A stretch of DNA of 64,000 nt from Sphingobium sp. DEHP117. Its GTDB lineage: Bacteria > Pseudomonadota > Alphaproteobacteria > Sphingomonadales > Sphingomonadaceae. Position 1 is the stretch's first letter. Each line of letters opens with the position of its first letter. Below, piece by piece: positions 53,149 to 62,270 of the stretch. The translations under genes and the position numbers were made by a program. Location: positions 783,001-847,000 of the forward strand of contig NZ_JAPFBJ010000002.1 in the NCBI RefSeq assembly GCF_030867385.1, in the 5' to 3' direction. The notes beneath the pieces are model-generated. The model saw only the letters and a program-made list of their open reading frames with translations. It was not told where the DNA came from and searched no databases.

Positions 53149-53329
53149 TCAGAATTGGGGTCGATTTGACAGCAAGGGGCTTTGCGGAACATATGCCATT
53201 GCCAGAGCAGCCGCAACTTTCGTATCGATAGCGACGTACGCCGGAAGGCAGGCGGCCGGGTAAACCCCATAATGGCTTGGGTCTCCCCGGGTTCCGCTCC
53301 AAAGCAAGGTGATGCTACCTCCGCAGCTG

Positions 53330-53488
53330 TTATATCAAACGCATCGCGACTGAATAACGCAACGGTTCCCCGGACCGGATGCGTCGCCAGCTGTTGTCGC
53401 TGGTTCCGGACAACTCCATGATCGATATTTTGTCGCCGCCCACCCGAAGGGACCTCATTTCCTCTACAATGCTTGCCGGTACATACAT
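53330..53488 (-). CDS. Very small putative DNA-binding protein
   Basis: A 52-residue protein, MYVPASIVEEMRSLRVGGDK ... NSWRRIRSGEPLRYS ... VAMRLI, after GGAAGGAG. It aligns with the small protein at 34834-35037 (KTWVKIREGQAIRQS ... VAIRLI) over its whole C-terminal half and by SIVEEM/SLVEKM in the N-terminal part. A conserved short helix pair with a Trp and basic residues suggests nucleic acid binding. No named family is known to me. Confidence 0.55.
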   Translation of the reverse strand: MYVPASIVEEMRSLRVGGDKISIMELSGTSDNSWRRIRSGEPLRYSVAMRLI

Positions 53489-53583
53489 GAACTCCTTCCT
53501 GTAGCCGTTGGATGCATGTTTGGTGACGAGGCAGGCAGTTTCATTTCCGCTGCCTCAGCAGCCTCGCTGATATAATCACTGTT

Positions 53584-53731
53584 CTAGGGGCTGTGGGGAT
53601 TCAGTTCAGATGGAGCCGAAAAGGGGGATTTTCGAGCATCGGAGCGCAGCGTACTTAAAGGTACGTGAGCACCGAAGCGCAGAAAATAGCGCTTTGTAGG
53701 CCTATATGGACTGAATCCCCACAGCCCCTAG
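53584..53731. mobile_element. MITE-like element, copy C
   Basis: CTAG, then GGGCTGTGGGGATTCAGT to ACTGAATCCCCACAGCCC, then TAG: perfect inverted ends. It is in reverse orientation to copies A and B and lacks ~24 bases of the GC-rich block. It separates the small protein gene from the medium-chain reductase gene. Confidence 0.82.
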
Positions 53732-53752
53732 CCGGCAGTGGTCGGATCGCGC

Positions 53753-54757
53753 TCAGCGCCGGCTTACTTCCACCACGACTTTGCCGATAGCTGACCGGCT
53801 GGCCAGATGCGCGATCGCATTGCCGCCTTCAGTCAGAGGGTAGATGCGGTCAATGCGAGGCGTGATCCTGCCATCTTCCCACCACGTGATCAATTGGCGG
53901 ACGTGCGCTGCGTGGCGGTCTGGCTCACGCTCTGCGAACGCCCCCCAATATACTCCGCGAATGTCGCATCCCTTAAGCAGGGTGAGATTGAGCGGCGGCT
54001 TGGGGATGCTGGCGGCAAATCCAACGACGAGGTGGCGCCCGTTCCACGCGATCGCGCGCAGTGCTGCCTCAGTATAGTCTCCGCCGACCGGATCATATGT
54101 GACATGCGCGCCGTCAGGCCCGACCGCCTCCTTCAACTGCTTCGCAAGCGCCCTGCACCCTGCATCGTCAAACGGCCCAGATCCATAAACGACAACTCTA
54201 TCGGCTCCCGCCTCCGTGGCAATGGCGGCCTTTTCCTCGCTCGAAACTGCGGCCACTACGGTCGCCCCCAATATCTTTCCGATTTCGATCGCGGCTAGTC
54301 CGACACCACCCGCTGCACCAAGCACGAGCAAGGTTTCCCCCTGCTTCAATTCGCCGCGATCGAGCAGCGCGTAGATGGTCGTTGCGTATGTCAGGAGCAG
54401 CCCTGCTGCCTCGCGAGGATCTTTTCCCCCCGGTACGGGGAGGGCGGATCCCGCAGGAATGACCAGCTTCTCGGTAAGTCCGCCGTAGCCAACGATTGAG
54501 ATCAGTTCGTCGCCGACAGTCCAGCCGGTCACTTCATCGCCAAGCGCTTCAACGACACCCGAAATTTCCGTGCCCGGAGCAAAGGGGCGGGGCGGTTTGA
54601 CCTGATATTTGTCTTCAATGATCAGAACATCGGGATAATTGATCGCGCAGGCGAGGACACGGACCAGAATTTCGCCCGGCCCCGGCCGTGGATCCGGCAC
54701 TTCGGAAAGTATCAGGGCATCGGGACCGCCAGGTGAAACGGACAGCAGCGCTTTCAT
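53753..54757 (-). CDS. Medium-chain NAD(P)H:quinone-reductase-like oxidoreductase
   Basis: A 334-residue zinc-independent MDR protein. N-terminal GroES-like half (PDPRPGPGEILVRVLACAIN, PGTEISGVVEALG) and C-terminal NADPH fold with LVLGAAGGVGLAAIEIGK. There is no catalytic zinc cysteine pattern. The family reduces quinones, enones or enoyl-CoA. It is the last gene of the E1 - NIPSNAP unit, nine bases after NIPSNAP. Confidence 0.88.
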   Translation of the reverse strand: MKALLSVSPGGPDALILSEVPDPRPGPGEILVRVLACAINYPDVLIIEDKYQVKPPRPFAPGTEISGVVEALGDEVTGWTVGDELISIVGYGGLTEKLVIPAGSALPVPGGKDPREAAGLLLTYATTIYALLDRGELKQGETLLVLGAAGGVGLAAIEIGKILGATVVAAVSSEEKAAIATEAGADRVVVYGSGPFDDAGCRALAKQLKEAVGPDGAHVTYDPVGGDYTEAALRAIAWNGRHLVVGFAASIPKPPLNLTLLKGCDIRGVYWGAFAEREPDRHAAHVRQLITWWEDGRITPRIDRIYPLTEGGNAIAHLASRSAIGKVVVEVSRR

Positions 54758-54766
54758 TATTCACCC

Positions 54767-55087
54767 TTAAGCGGGCATGCCAGGAGAGAAACGTGTCGGC
54801 TTCAACAGCCGACTTTCCTGAGATGCTACGAGCGGAAGCGCCGCATCGAGAAATGCGGTCCAGCGCGCGTCCTGATACAAGCTGCTCCTGCGGCGCTCGC
54901 GGTCCTCGACGCTCTCATAGGCCCACAAGTGAATTACCTGATTGAGCGTGCCGCTTTCCGAGATGTAATAGCCGACCAGTTTTCCGCAATACTCAAGGTA
55001 GAGGGGCAACCCCTCACGCTCGAAAAGCTCCAGAAACGGCTGAACAGCGCCGGGCCGGAGTGTGTATATGCGGTGATCGACGATCAT
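54767..55087 (-). CDS. NIPSNAP-family protein
   Basis: A 106-residue dimeric ferredoxin-like alpha/beta protein: MIVDHRIYTLRPGAVQPFLE, GYYISESGTLNQVIHLWAYE and RRSSLYQDARWTAFLDA. NIPSNAP proteins are often in catabolic operons and their role is poorly known. Its ATG overlaps the E1 stop by four bases. Confidence 0.85.
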   Translation of the reverse strand: MIVDHRIYTLRPGAVQPFLELFEREGLPLYLEYCGKLVGYYISESGTLNQVIHLWAYESVEDRERRRSSLYQDARWTAFLDAALPLVASQESRLLKPTRFSPGMPA

Positions 55088-57129
55088 TGGGCGGGTTCCA
55101 GAGCTGGCACGACCGATGCTCCGGTCAAATCGGCGGCTGCGGCCACTATCTTGTCAACATTTGGCAAGAGTGCCGCCTGAAGCGAGGGTGCCGCAGGTAT
55201 GCGTGTGTCAGGCGCTGTAACCCGCCGAATCGAAAGCGGCATTTCGTCGCCAAGCAGCTCATGCAGCTTGGCCACGATTTCCGCTCCGAAGCCCCCGGTT
55301 TTCACGGCTTCATGAACCACAAGAACCCGCCCGCCCGCAGTCCGAACGACATCCAGCAGCGCCTTCTCGTCCAACGGGGATAGCCAGCGCAGGTCTAGCA
55401 CGGCGGCGTCACAGCCGGAGGCTGCCAGCCGCTCGGCGGCTTCAATGGATGCCCCCACCATGGTGCCCCAGGTCACGATGGCGACGTCCTTGCCCTCGCG
55501 ATGCACCCGCGCCTTGCCCGCAGGTTCAGGCGCGGCGGCGATCTCGACCTGGCCCTTTGTAGGGTACAGGCCACGCGCTTCGATCACCACACAGGGATCG
55601 GGATCTGCTGCGGCCGCGCGCAGCAGCGTGTAGGAGTCATGCGGTGTCGCGGCGAGTGCAACCTTGATCCCAGGCATATGGGCGAGGAAGGCTTCGATCG
55701 ACTGCGAATGTTGAGCGCAGGAGCCTGGGGTTGCGCCCTGCTGCGTCCGTACAACAAGCGGCACACTGGATTTGCCACCCGTGATATAGCGGATGTTAGC
55801 GGCTTGATTGATCAATTGGTCGAGCGCGACGAAGATAAAATCCGCCCACATGATCTCGACAATCGGTTTCGCGCCAGCGAGTGCGGCCCCGACCGCAGAC
55901 CCTAGAATCGCGTTTTCGGCGATGGGCGTGTCGAACACCCGCTCCCCGCCGAAGTCGCGATGAAGGTAGCGGGCCGCCGCGAAAATTCCGCCGCTTTTCC
56001 CGACATCTTCACCGTACAGGATGGTGCGCTCGTCTTCAGCCAGCTCAGCGCGCAAGGCAGCGTTGACCGCTTCGATATAGGACATTTCCCGGATTTTCGG
56101 AATGCGTGTGCTCCCTTGCGGAGCGGCATTCAGCACGACCGGCTGACGCGCGTCGTCAGGACTGGGCGTCGGCGACGCCATCACACGGGCTGCCATAGCA
56201 CGTGCAGCCTCTTCCTGCTCCAGACGGGAGGCGGCGACCTCCTCTTCGCTCAGAATACCATCGCTGACCAGCTTTTCGGCCACGAGCTTCAGAGGATCGC
56301 GCGCGGCTGCGTCGGCGCGATCGGCTTTTGGGCGATAATGCTCGATGTCGCGATTGTAATGGCCCCATAAGCGGGGAACCTTGCACTCCAGCAGCGAAGG
56401 GCCTTTGCCTTCCCGCGCGTGAGCCGCAGCCATCGCGAAGCTGTCACGCACCACGATGGGGTCGATGCCGGAAATCGTCGCCGATGGGATGCCATAGGCG
56501 TTCCCCCGGACCGCAAGCCGGTCGGCATGGAACATATCAGACGTGGGCGTCAGTTCGGACCATCCGTTGTTTTCTATCACGAAAATTACAGGAAGTTTGC
56601 GGACCGATGCAAATACCATCGCCTCATGGACCGAACCCTGATTCATTGCGCCATCGCCGATGGTCACGACGACAACAGTGTCCCGGCCCTGCAGGCGATG
56701 AGCCATCGCAACGCCACACGCTATCGTCGTGCCCGCGCCGACAATGGAGTTTTCGCCGATAAAGCGGGAATCGGGTGCCATCATATAGGCCGAGCCGGCC
56801 CGCCCGCCATTTATGCCTGTGGATCGCTGGCATATCTCGGCCATTACGGCTTCCGGATCCAGACCAGCCGCCAGCGCCCATCCATGGCCGCGATACGTGC
56901 AGACCACCGGATCATCCTCCCGCAAAGCTGTCAACGCGGCCATGGGGACAACCTCTTGACCGGCGCATAGATGCATCGACCCAGCGACTAACGGAGGATT
57001 GACCTGGGTAAGGTTCCACACCTCCTGTTCAAAGGCCCGCAAAAAGCTGATTTTTGCAAATATACTGGTCAGGAACTCACTATTCTCGAATTCCCGCGTC
57101 AATTGCGATGAAGCCTTCGTCACCCGCAT
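55084..57129 (-). CDS. Fused E1 alpha-beta thiamine-diphosphate dehydrogenase component
   Basis: A 681-residue protein joining both E1 subunits. Residues ~20-330 are the alpha domain with the TPP motif GDGAMNQGSVHEAM...IENNG and GHGWALAAG. Residues ~355-680 are the beta (transketolase-like) domain: GEDVGKSGGIFAAARYL, PIAENAILGSAVGAALAG, VVRTQQGATPG and a C-terminal LVVHEAVKTGGFGAEI. Such fusions act on acetoin, 2-oxo acids or similar. No E2 or E3 is seen in the window. ATG 57129 follows GGGAG. Confidence 0.9.
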   Translation of the reverse strand: MRVTKASSQLTREFENSEFLTSIFAKISFLRAFEQEVWNLTQVNPPLVAGSMHLCAGQEVVPMAALTALREDDPVVCTYRGHGWALAAGLDPEAVMAEICQRSTGINGGRAGSAYMMAPDSRFIGENSIVGAGTTIACGVAMAHRLQGRDTVVVVTIGDGAMNQGSVHEAMVFASVRKLPVIFVIENNGWSELTPTSDMFHADRLAVRGNAYGIPSATISGIDPIVVRDSFAMAAAHAREGKGPSLLECKVPRLWGHYNRDIEHYRPKADRADAAARDPLKLVAEKLVSDGILSEEEVAASRLEQEEAARAMAARVMASPTPSPDDARQPVVLNAAPQGSTRIPKIREMSYIEAVNAALRAELAEDERTILYGEDVGKSGGIFAAARYLHRDFGGERVFDTPIAENAILGSAVGAALAGAKPIVEIMWADFIFVALDQLINQAANIRYITGGKSSVPLVVRTQQGATPGSCAQHSQSIEAFLAHMPGIKVALAATPHDSYTLLRAAAADPDPCVVIEARGLYPTKGQVEIAAAPEPAGKARVHREGKDVAIVTWGTMVGASIEAAERLAASGCDAAVLDLRWLSPLDEKALLDVVRTAGGRVLVVHEAVKTGGFGAEIVAKLHELLGDEMPLSIRRVTAPDTRIPAAPSLQAALLPNVDKIVAAAADLTGASVVPALEPAQ

Positions 57130-57166
57130 TTCTCCCGCCGTTGCAGGGCAAATACAGTGTAGTTTC

Positions 57167-57207
57167 AAGAAGTGTCAAATAATGTAAGAAACATCAAATA
57201 ATGATGT
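57167..57207 (-). promoter_or_regulatory. Promoter and predicted IclR operator of the E1 operon
   Basis: On the minus strand TTGACA (57173-57178 region) is a good -35, with TGTATT ~16 bases on. ACATCA-AATAA-TGATGT (57191-57207) lies just upstream, with a degenerate direct repeat AAGAAGTGTCAAATAAT (57167-57183) overlapping the -35. The same arms recur at 58018-58034. Confidence 0.55.
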
Positions 57208-57980
57208 TATAGATTTGCAGCTTTCTGCAGTTTGAGTCGGTTGGCCTCGAAATTTCGTTCGAATCGCTCGATAGGTGCCGAGATGCCCAGAACAAGCCGC
57301 GTAGGCGGACGGCCTATCGGTACCGCCATACAGGCTAGACCGGCCGCATATTCCTCCCGTTCCACGGCAATCCAATCCTGTCTGATACGTCCGAACTCTT
57401 GCACAATAGTCGTTCTACTCGTCAAAGTGTTCCGAGTGCGGGCGCTCAGAGGCGAGCGAGCAAGATAGTTCTCCGCCTCCTCCTGCGTACTCATGGCCAG
57501 CAGAAGCTTGCCGCTCGCGCGCGCATGAGCGTCCCCAGCCGTCCCGGGCGGTGGCTCTGCGGCATGGATTGCGGAGCTGCTACGTGCGGTAGCAAGCACG
57601 ACAATCTCGGTATCGACCCACCCAACGACATAGGCAGTTTCGCCTGTTTCAGCGGCGGCGCGCTCAGCGTAGCGGGTAAGATAATCCGGAGCACCGCTTT
57701 GTCGCTTATAACCGTGGGCTATGTTGGCGACGCCCAAACCTAAAACATAGCTTTTGCCCCCGGCTTGGCGAAGCATGTTCGTCGAAACTAGTGTGTGGAT
57801 CAGATGATAAACGACCTGCCGAGGCAGTCCGAGCTGAATACTCAGTTCCTTGGCGGAAATCCCGCTACTGCTCGCACGCGCTACCGCCAGAAGTACATCG
57901 ATGGTACGAACCGCCGTCTGAATTCTCGGCTTTGTGGCGTTCTGTTCCGGCGAAGCGGCGCCCGCGATAGTTTCATTCAT
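57207..57980 (-). CDS. IclR-family transcriptional regulator
   Basis: A 257-residue regulator: winged helix at residues ~20-75 (RTIDVLLAVARASSSGISAK, ELSIQLGLPRQVVYHLIHTL) and the IclR effector domain (AYVVGWVDTEIVVLATA, HARASGKLLLAMS, GLACMAVPIGRPP). It sits upstream of the E1 unit on the same strand. ATG 57980 is preferred because a palindrome that looks like its operator (58018-58034) lies upstream; the longer start at 58064 would run through it. Confidence 0.87.
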   Translation of the reverse strand: MNETIAGAASPEQNATKPRIQTAVRTIDVLLAVARASSSGISAKELSIQLGLPRQVVYHLIHTLVSTNMLRQAGGKSYVLGLGVANIAHGYKRQSGAPDYLTRYAERAAAETGETAYVVGWVDTEIVVLATARSSSAIHAAEPPPGTAGDAHARASGKLLLAMSTQEEAENYLARSPLSARTRNTLTSRTTIVQEFGRIRQDWIAVEREEYAAGLACMAVPIGRPPTRLVLGISAPIERFERNFEANRLKLQKAANL

Positions 57981-58017
57981 TCCCACCAAATCGGCTCCAG
58001 AAGTTGTTAACACCAAA

Positions 58018-58034
58018 ACATCATTATATGATGT
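58018..58034. promoter_or_regulatory. Predicted IclR operator, iclR/SDR intergenic region
   Basis: ACATCATTATATGATGT, a perfect palindrome with arms ACATCA/TGATGT and five bases between, as in the copy at 57191-57207. It lies between the divergent IclR and SDR genes. Confidence 0.55.
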
Positions 58035-58156
58035 AAGTATCGCATCATTGACGAATTCATGCAAGGCCGGTTATGTGCGAGGGCATCTGCTTTCGCCCTC
58101 AAGCCGAAAAGCGGGTTCAGCGCAGCTGGCATGCCCGCTGATCGCAGGGAGTTACT

Positions 58157-58897
58157 ATGTTTGATTTCAATGGTATGACGTCGATTATCACCGGTGCGGG
58201 TGGTGGTATCGGTGGCGAAACTGCGCGCTATTTCCATGCCTGCGGCGCATCTGTCGTACTAGCTGACATTAACGGAGCTGCGGTAGAAGCAGCGGCAAGT
58301 GCCCTTAACACGGGGGACGCTCGGGCGATCGCGGTTCAATATGATGCTTCGGTGCCGGGTGATGCTGGAATGCTTGTCGAGCGCGCCATGGAAGCTTTTG
58401 GACGGCTTGACCATGTCGTGGCCAATGCTGGGATCTACACGAATGAACGCGCCGCAAACATGAGCGATGAGGTCTGGCGCCGCACGATGCAAATCAACCT
58501 CGATGGCGTTTTCTATCTCTGCCGTGAGGCTAATCGCGTTATGGCAGCTGGCGGGGCGATCGTAGCCTCTGCGTCGGCCTCCGCGCATGCCGGCGGCAGT
58601 CTTGGGCATGCTCATTATGGCGCATCTAAAGGGGGCGTTCTTGCCCTGGTGCGCGGGTTGGCGCGTGAATTCGGGCCGCGGCTGCGTGTCAACGCGGTCT
58701 CCCCCGGGACGATCGAGACACCGATGATTGCAGACAATGCCGCGCTTCGGAATTCCGACCTCGTATCCTCTTTTGCCCTTGGAAGAATGGGCAGGCCCGA
58801 AGAGGTCGCATCGGTCATCGCCTTCTTGTGCAGTGACGCCGCCAGTTATGTCACGGGGGAAACCATTCTGGTGTGCGGCGGCAGCTATATAGGCTGA
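58157..58897 (+). CDS. Short-chain dehydrogenase/reductase
   Basis: A 246-residue classical [12 protein letters not shown] cofactor loop, NAGIY, a serine-rich [13 protein letters not shown] and the catalytic YGASKGG. The PGTIETPMI and CGGSYIG ends are typical. It oxidises or reduces an alcohol/ketone with NAD(P). It is divergent from iclR, so both may be under IclR control, and is followed by the CoA ligase 140 bases on. Confidence 0.9.
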   Translation: MFDFNGMTSIITGAGGGIGGETARYFHACGASVVLADINGAAVEAAASALNTGDARAIAVQYDASVPGDAGMLVERAMEAFGRLDHVVANAGIYTNERAANMSDEVWRRTMQINLDGVFYLCREANRVMAAGGAIVASASASAHAGGSLGHAHYGASKGGVLALVRGLAREFGPRLRVNAVSPGTIETPMIADNAALRNSDLVSSFALGRMGRPEEVASVIAFLCSDAASYVTGETILVCGGSYIG

Positions 58898-59037
58898 TAG
58901 ACGTGCGGCGCGACATGGCCGGACCTATCGAGCCTACACGCGACGTAGATATTGGCACAATTACTAAATTCTCGATGAGCGACTACCAAGATCTAGAATT
59001 CAAAGGGTTAAGCCGCATTTTGAGCCGGGGAGGAACG

Positions 59038-60813
59038 ATGCCGATGGCAGACACTACAGCGTTGGAAGGGTCTTCCCGTACCACGGAGGCTGTTTCGCGG
59101 TGGCCTTTTGCTTCACTTAAGGATGTCGAAAATGAGCTCTGCGCTAGGGGCGAACGCTTTGAGATGGAGAAGGTCGTCATCAACGGCCACGAAATGCGCT
59201 GCTGGAAGAATCAGCATCTCAACCTGGTGGAGCTGGCGCGCCATGCTCGCAAAAACCATCATGACCGAGACTTCGTCGTTTTTGAAGGCGATCGCATCTC
59301 CTATCGCGACTGGTACAACGCAACAGCCCATCTGTCGGCGGCACTGATTGCGAGCGGTATCCAGAAAGGAGACCGGGTTGCGCTGGCCATGCGGAATTTG
59401 CCGGAATGGCCGGTGGCCTTCTTCGCTGCCAGTGCAACAGGCGCAATCGTCGTTCCGCTGAATGCGTGGTGGACCGGGCGTGAGTTGCGACATGGCCTGG
59501 AACAATCGGGCGCACGCATAGTGATCTGCGATGGCGAGCGATGGGATCGTATTCATCCGGAATTCGACGGTTTGCCGAATCTGGAAAAGGCATTCGTCTG
59601 CCGGACCGACGAACCGCCGCGGGCCCACCATGCTGTGCGGATGGAAGATGTCTTGGGAGTTCCGAGCCGTTACAGAGATCTTCCTGACGCCGATCTGCCT
59701 GATATAGCGATACGCCCCGATGACGACGCGACGATACTCTATACGAGCGGAACCACCGGGCTGCCGAAAGGTGCGCTGGCAACGCATCGCAGCAATCTGA
59801 TGCATATTTTCGGATCTGGCTATGCAGCCGCTCGCACGGCACTCAGGCGAGGTGAACAACCTGCTCCGCCTCCGGTCCCAACACTGTTGAGCGCCGTGCC
59901 GCTGTTCCACGTTACCGGCCTCAACGCATGCCTCATGCCCGTTATCGATGCAGGCGGGACGTTTGTCATGATGCGGAAATGGGATGCAGGACGGGCTTTG
60001 GAACTGATCGAGGAAAACAGAGTCACCACAGTCGGCGGCGTGCCAACGATTGCGCTCGACCTCGTCAACCATCCTGATCGGGACAAGCACGACCTGGCAT
60101 CGTTGGCGACCGTCTTCTATGGAGGCGCCGCGCCACCGTCGGAACTCGCAACGCGCATTGCGTCGGACCTGAGGGCATTTCCCTCAAACGGCTGGGGAAT
60201 GACGGAAGTGTGCGCTGTCGGGACGACACACAGCGCCGAGGATTATCTGAACCGGCCAGCGAGCTGCGGCCCAACCTATCCCATATCCGATTTACGTATA
60301 GTCGATACGGAAACGGGTGCCGTATTGCCTGTAGGCGCGGTGGGCGAGCTGCAAATTCGTGGCCCCCAGATTATCAAAGGCTATTGGAATAATCCTGAGG
60401 CCACCGCTGCGACCATCCAGGACGGCTGGTTGAGGACAGGAGACCTAGCGCGACTGGACGAAGAAGGATTCTGCTTTCTTGTCGGGCGTGCCAAGGAGGT
60501 CATAATCCGCGGCGGGGAGAATATTTACCCGCTGGAAATCGAGAATGTCCTTCATCAGCATCCGGATATAGAAGATGCTGCCGTGGTGGGTGTCTCCCAT
60601 CCTACTCTCGGTGAAGAACCTGCTGCGGCCGTGCGTGCCCTAGCAAATACTCATGTTACGGAGGCAGAGCTCAGAACCTGGCTTGGGACACAGATCGCTG
60701 CCTACAAGATTCCTGTAAAAATTCGATTCTACAATGAAGCACTGCCTAGAAACGCGAGCGGAAAACTCTTGAAAGCAGATATTCGCGCATCTCTGGAAGG
60801 CATGGGGCATTAG
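59038..60813 (+). CDS. AMP-forming acyl-CoA ligase (long-chain/aryl type)
   Basis: A 591-residue ligase. A3 motif ATILYTSGTTGLPKGA, A4/A5 YGGAAPP and NGWGMTEV, A7 TGDLARLDEEGF, A8 RAKEVIIRGGENIYPLEIEN, and the catalytic A10 lysine in LPRNASGKLLKADI. It activates a carboxylate as acyl-AMP, then CoA thioester. Start 59038 follows GGGGAGGAACG; longer starts add sequence without the fold. It belongs to the SDR-led unit; the acid substrate is unknown. Confidence 0.9.
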   Translation: MPMADTTALEGSSRTTEAVSRWPFASLKDVENELCARGERFEMEKVVINGHEMRCWKNQHLNLVELARHARKNHHDRDFVVFEGDRISYRDWYNATAHLSAALIASGIQKGDRVALAMRNLPEWPVAFFAASATGAIVVPLNAWWTGRELRHGLEQSGARIVICDGERWDRIHPEFDGLPNLEKAFVCRTDEPPRAHHAVRMEDVLGVPSRYRDLPDADLPDIAIRPDDDATILYTSGTTGLPKGALATHRSNLMHIFGSGYAAARTALRRGEQPAPPPVPTLLSAVPLFHVTGLNACLMPVIDAGGTFVMMRKWDAGRALELIEENRVTTVGGVPTIALDLVNHPDRDKHDLASLATVFYGGAAPPSELATRIASDLRAFPSNGWGMTEVCAVGTTHSAEDYLNRPASCGPTYPISDLRIVDTETGAVLPVGAVGELQIRGPQIIKGYWNNPEATAATIQDGWLRTGDLARLDEEGFCFLVGRAKEVIIRGGENIYPLEIENVLHQHPDIEDAAVVGVSHPTLGEEPAAAVRALANTHVTEAELRTWLGTQIAAYKIPVKIRFYNEALPRNASGKLLKADIRASLEGMGH

Positions 60814-60892
60814 CATGCGACCGGCTGCACCATCACGCGTCTGGCGAGGCGATTGAACAATGAGTGCTATCGTATTACCTTTTACAGCACTT

Positions 60893-62179
60893 CTATTGCT
60901 GACGCTGGATCGCCCAGTGCCTGCCGTCGACAAGCCCATGGAGGTCGTAAGCGAATTCATTGTGCACTTTTGACAAGGCATTTGTTTTCCCGCCCGTAAC
61001 AATAATCCGGATCAACTTGCCGGTGAAAAGTGCTGCCATGAACCATGCATCGAACGGAGTCGCAGACGGATTGAGGCTGGTCATAATGGGCGACCAGCCA
61101 TGCCACTGTTCTGCATTGATCGCCCACAGCCCCGGTCGAAGTCTCGGGTCACGCGACGACTGGATATAGACCGGATAGGCCGCCAAGCTGAGGTCGCGAT
61201 GCTCCGTAACCTCTCGGAGGAAAACTTTGGTAGTCATATCGATTGTCTGGTCGACATCGATTGAGTCATAGTCGACATCGCCCCGCACTGTGCGATAGCG
61301 GAATTTCGCTTCAATGAAGAGTCGCATCTGGGCAGCATTAAGAAGGTCTGAGACGGTAGAAAAATGATAGGTCAGAGCGGGCACAGTCAACCCGGACTGC
61401 TCCGCTACCTTTCTGAATGTTAGCGGTTCGTTCTCTCCAGACGTCAAAAGGGCGACGGCGCATCTAAGGATGCGTTCTCGCGTTTCTTCCGCTTTCTTCC
61501 CGAATTTTCTTAATTCTCCCGGATGGGTGGTGTCATCGCCAAAACTCGGTGTGAAATCAGTAACGTCGCTCGACAAAAGCGTTCGCAGACTGTCTTCGGA
61601 CAAGCCGAGCGGCACCAATAGAAAAATGAAGCCGACCACGGTGTCGATTGCGGACGTAGCAGCGTGGCCTACATCCTTTTCACCCAAAAGATGTGCAATG
61701 TTTTGCCAGATATCATTGAGAGTCCGGAACCAATTTTGTGTGAGGTCTTGAAGGTTCGGTTCATGCGCAGCGTTGAGGGTGATCTCGCACCAGGCCAAGG
61801 TCACCGCCCTATGTCTGCCCAAGGCGTTGGACACCAGCTTCAGCGCAAACTCCCGAAAGCTCAAACGTTCGGATGTGGTGGCGTAGCGGCGTTCAAAACG
61901 TTGGAACGCATGAACATACTGATCCAGCAATTCCTGGGAAGCGTGCTTGATGATGTCGTTTTTCGTTTCATAATAATAGGTCGTCGCGGCGAGCGAGACG
62001 TGGGCCTGCTTCGCCACCCGCCGGTGAGTAAGAGCGGCAATGCCATGTTCGGAAATGGCGGAAATCGCGCCCAAAGCGATATTCTTCTGGCGAAGATATG
62101 AACGGGTTTGCTTGGTCTTTCTCCGTCGAATGCGGGCAGGCTGCATTTCCTGCAGGTCGTAGTGTCCGATCTCGCTCAT
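60893..62179 (-). CDS. Double TetR regulator (two fused TetR domains)
   Basis: A 428-residue protein, twice the usual size. HTH 1 at residues ~34-80 (ISEHGIAALTHRRVAKQAHV, TTYYYETKNDIIKHA) and HTH 2 at ~235-280 (RERILRCAVALLTSGENEPL, TFRKVAEQSGLTVPALTYHF), each with a following helical ligand domain. It would work as a built-in pseudo-dimer or as a dimer with four HTHs. It converges with the CoA ligase gene and probably controls the catabolic genes (inference). Confidence 0.88.
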   Translation of the reverse strand: MSEIGHYDLQEMQPARIRRRKTKQTRSYLRQKNIALGAISAISEHGIAALTHRRVAKQAHVSLAATTYYYETKNDIIKHASQELLDQYVHAFQRFERRYATTSERLSFREFALKLVSNALGRHRAVTLAWCEITLNAAHEPNLQDLTQNWFRTLNDIWQNIAHLLGEKDVGHAATSAIDTVVGFIFLLVPLGLSEDSLRTLLSSDVTDFTPSFGDDTTHPGELRKFGKKAEETRERILRCAVALLTSGENEPLTFRKVAEQSGLTVPALTYHFSTVSDLLNAAQMRLFIEAKFRYRTVRGDVDYDSIDVDQTIDMTTKVFLREVTEHRDLSLAAYPVYIQSSRDPRLRPGLWAINAEQWHGWSPIMTSLNPSATPFDAWFMAALFTGKLIRIIVTGGKTNALSKVHNEFAYDLHGLVDGRHWAIQRQQ

Positions 62180-62270
62180 AGGCTCTCATAGCCCCATGTT
62201 TGTCAGAACGGAAGTTGACGAGGGCCTTGCTGAGGCTTCCAAGAACAGGAATTCATCTGAGTCGATAGCG

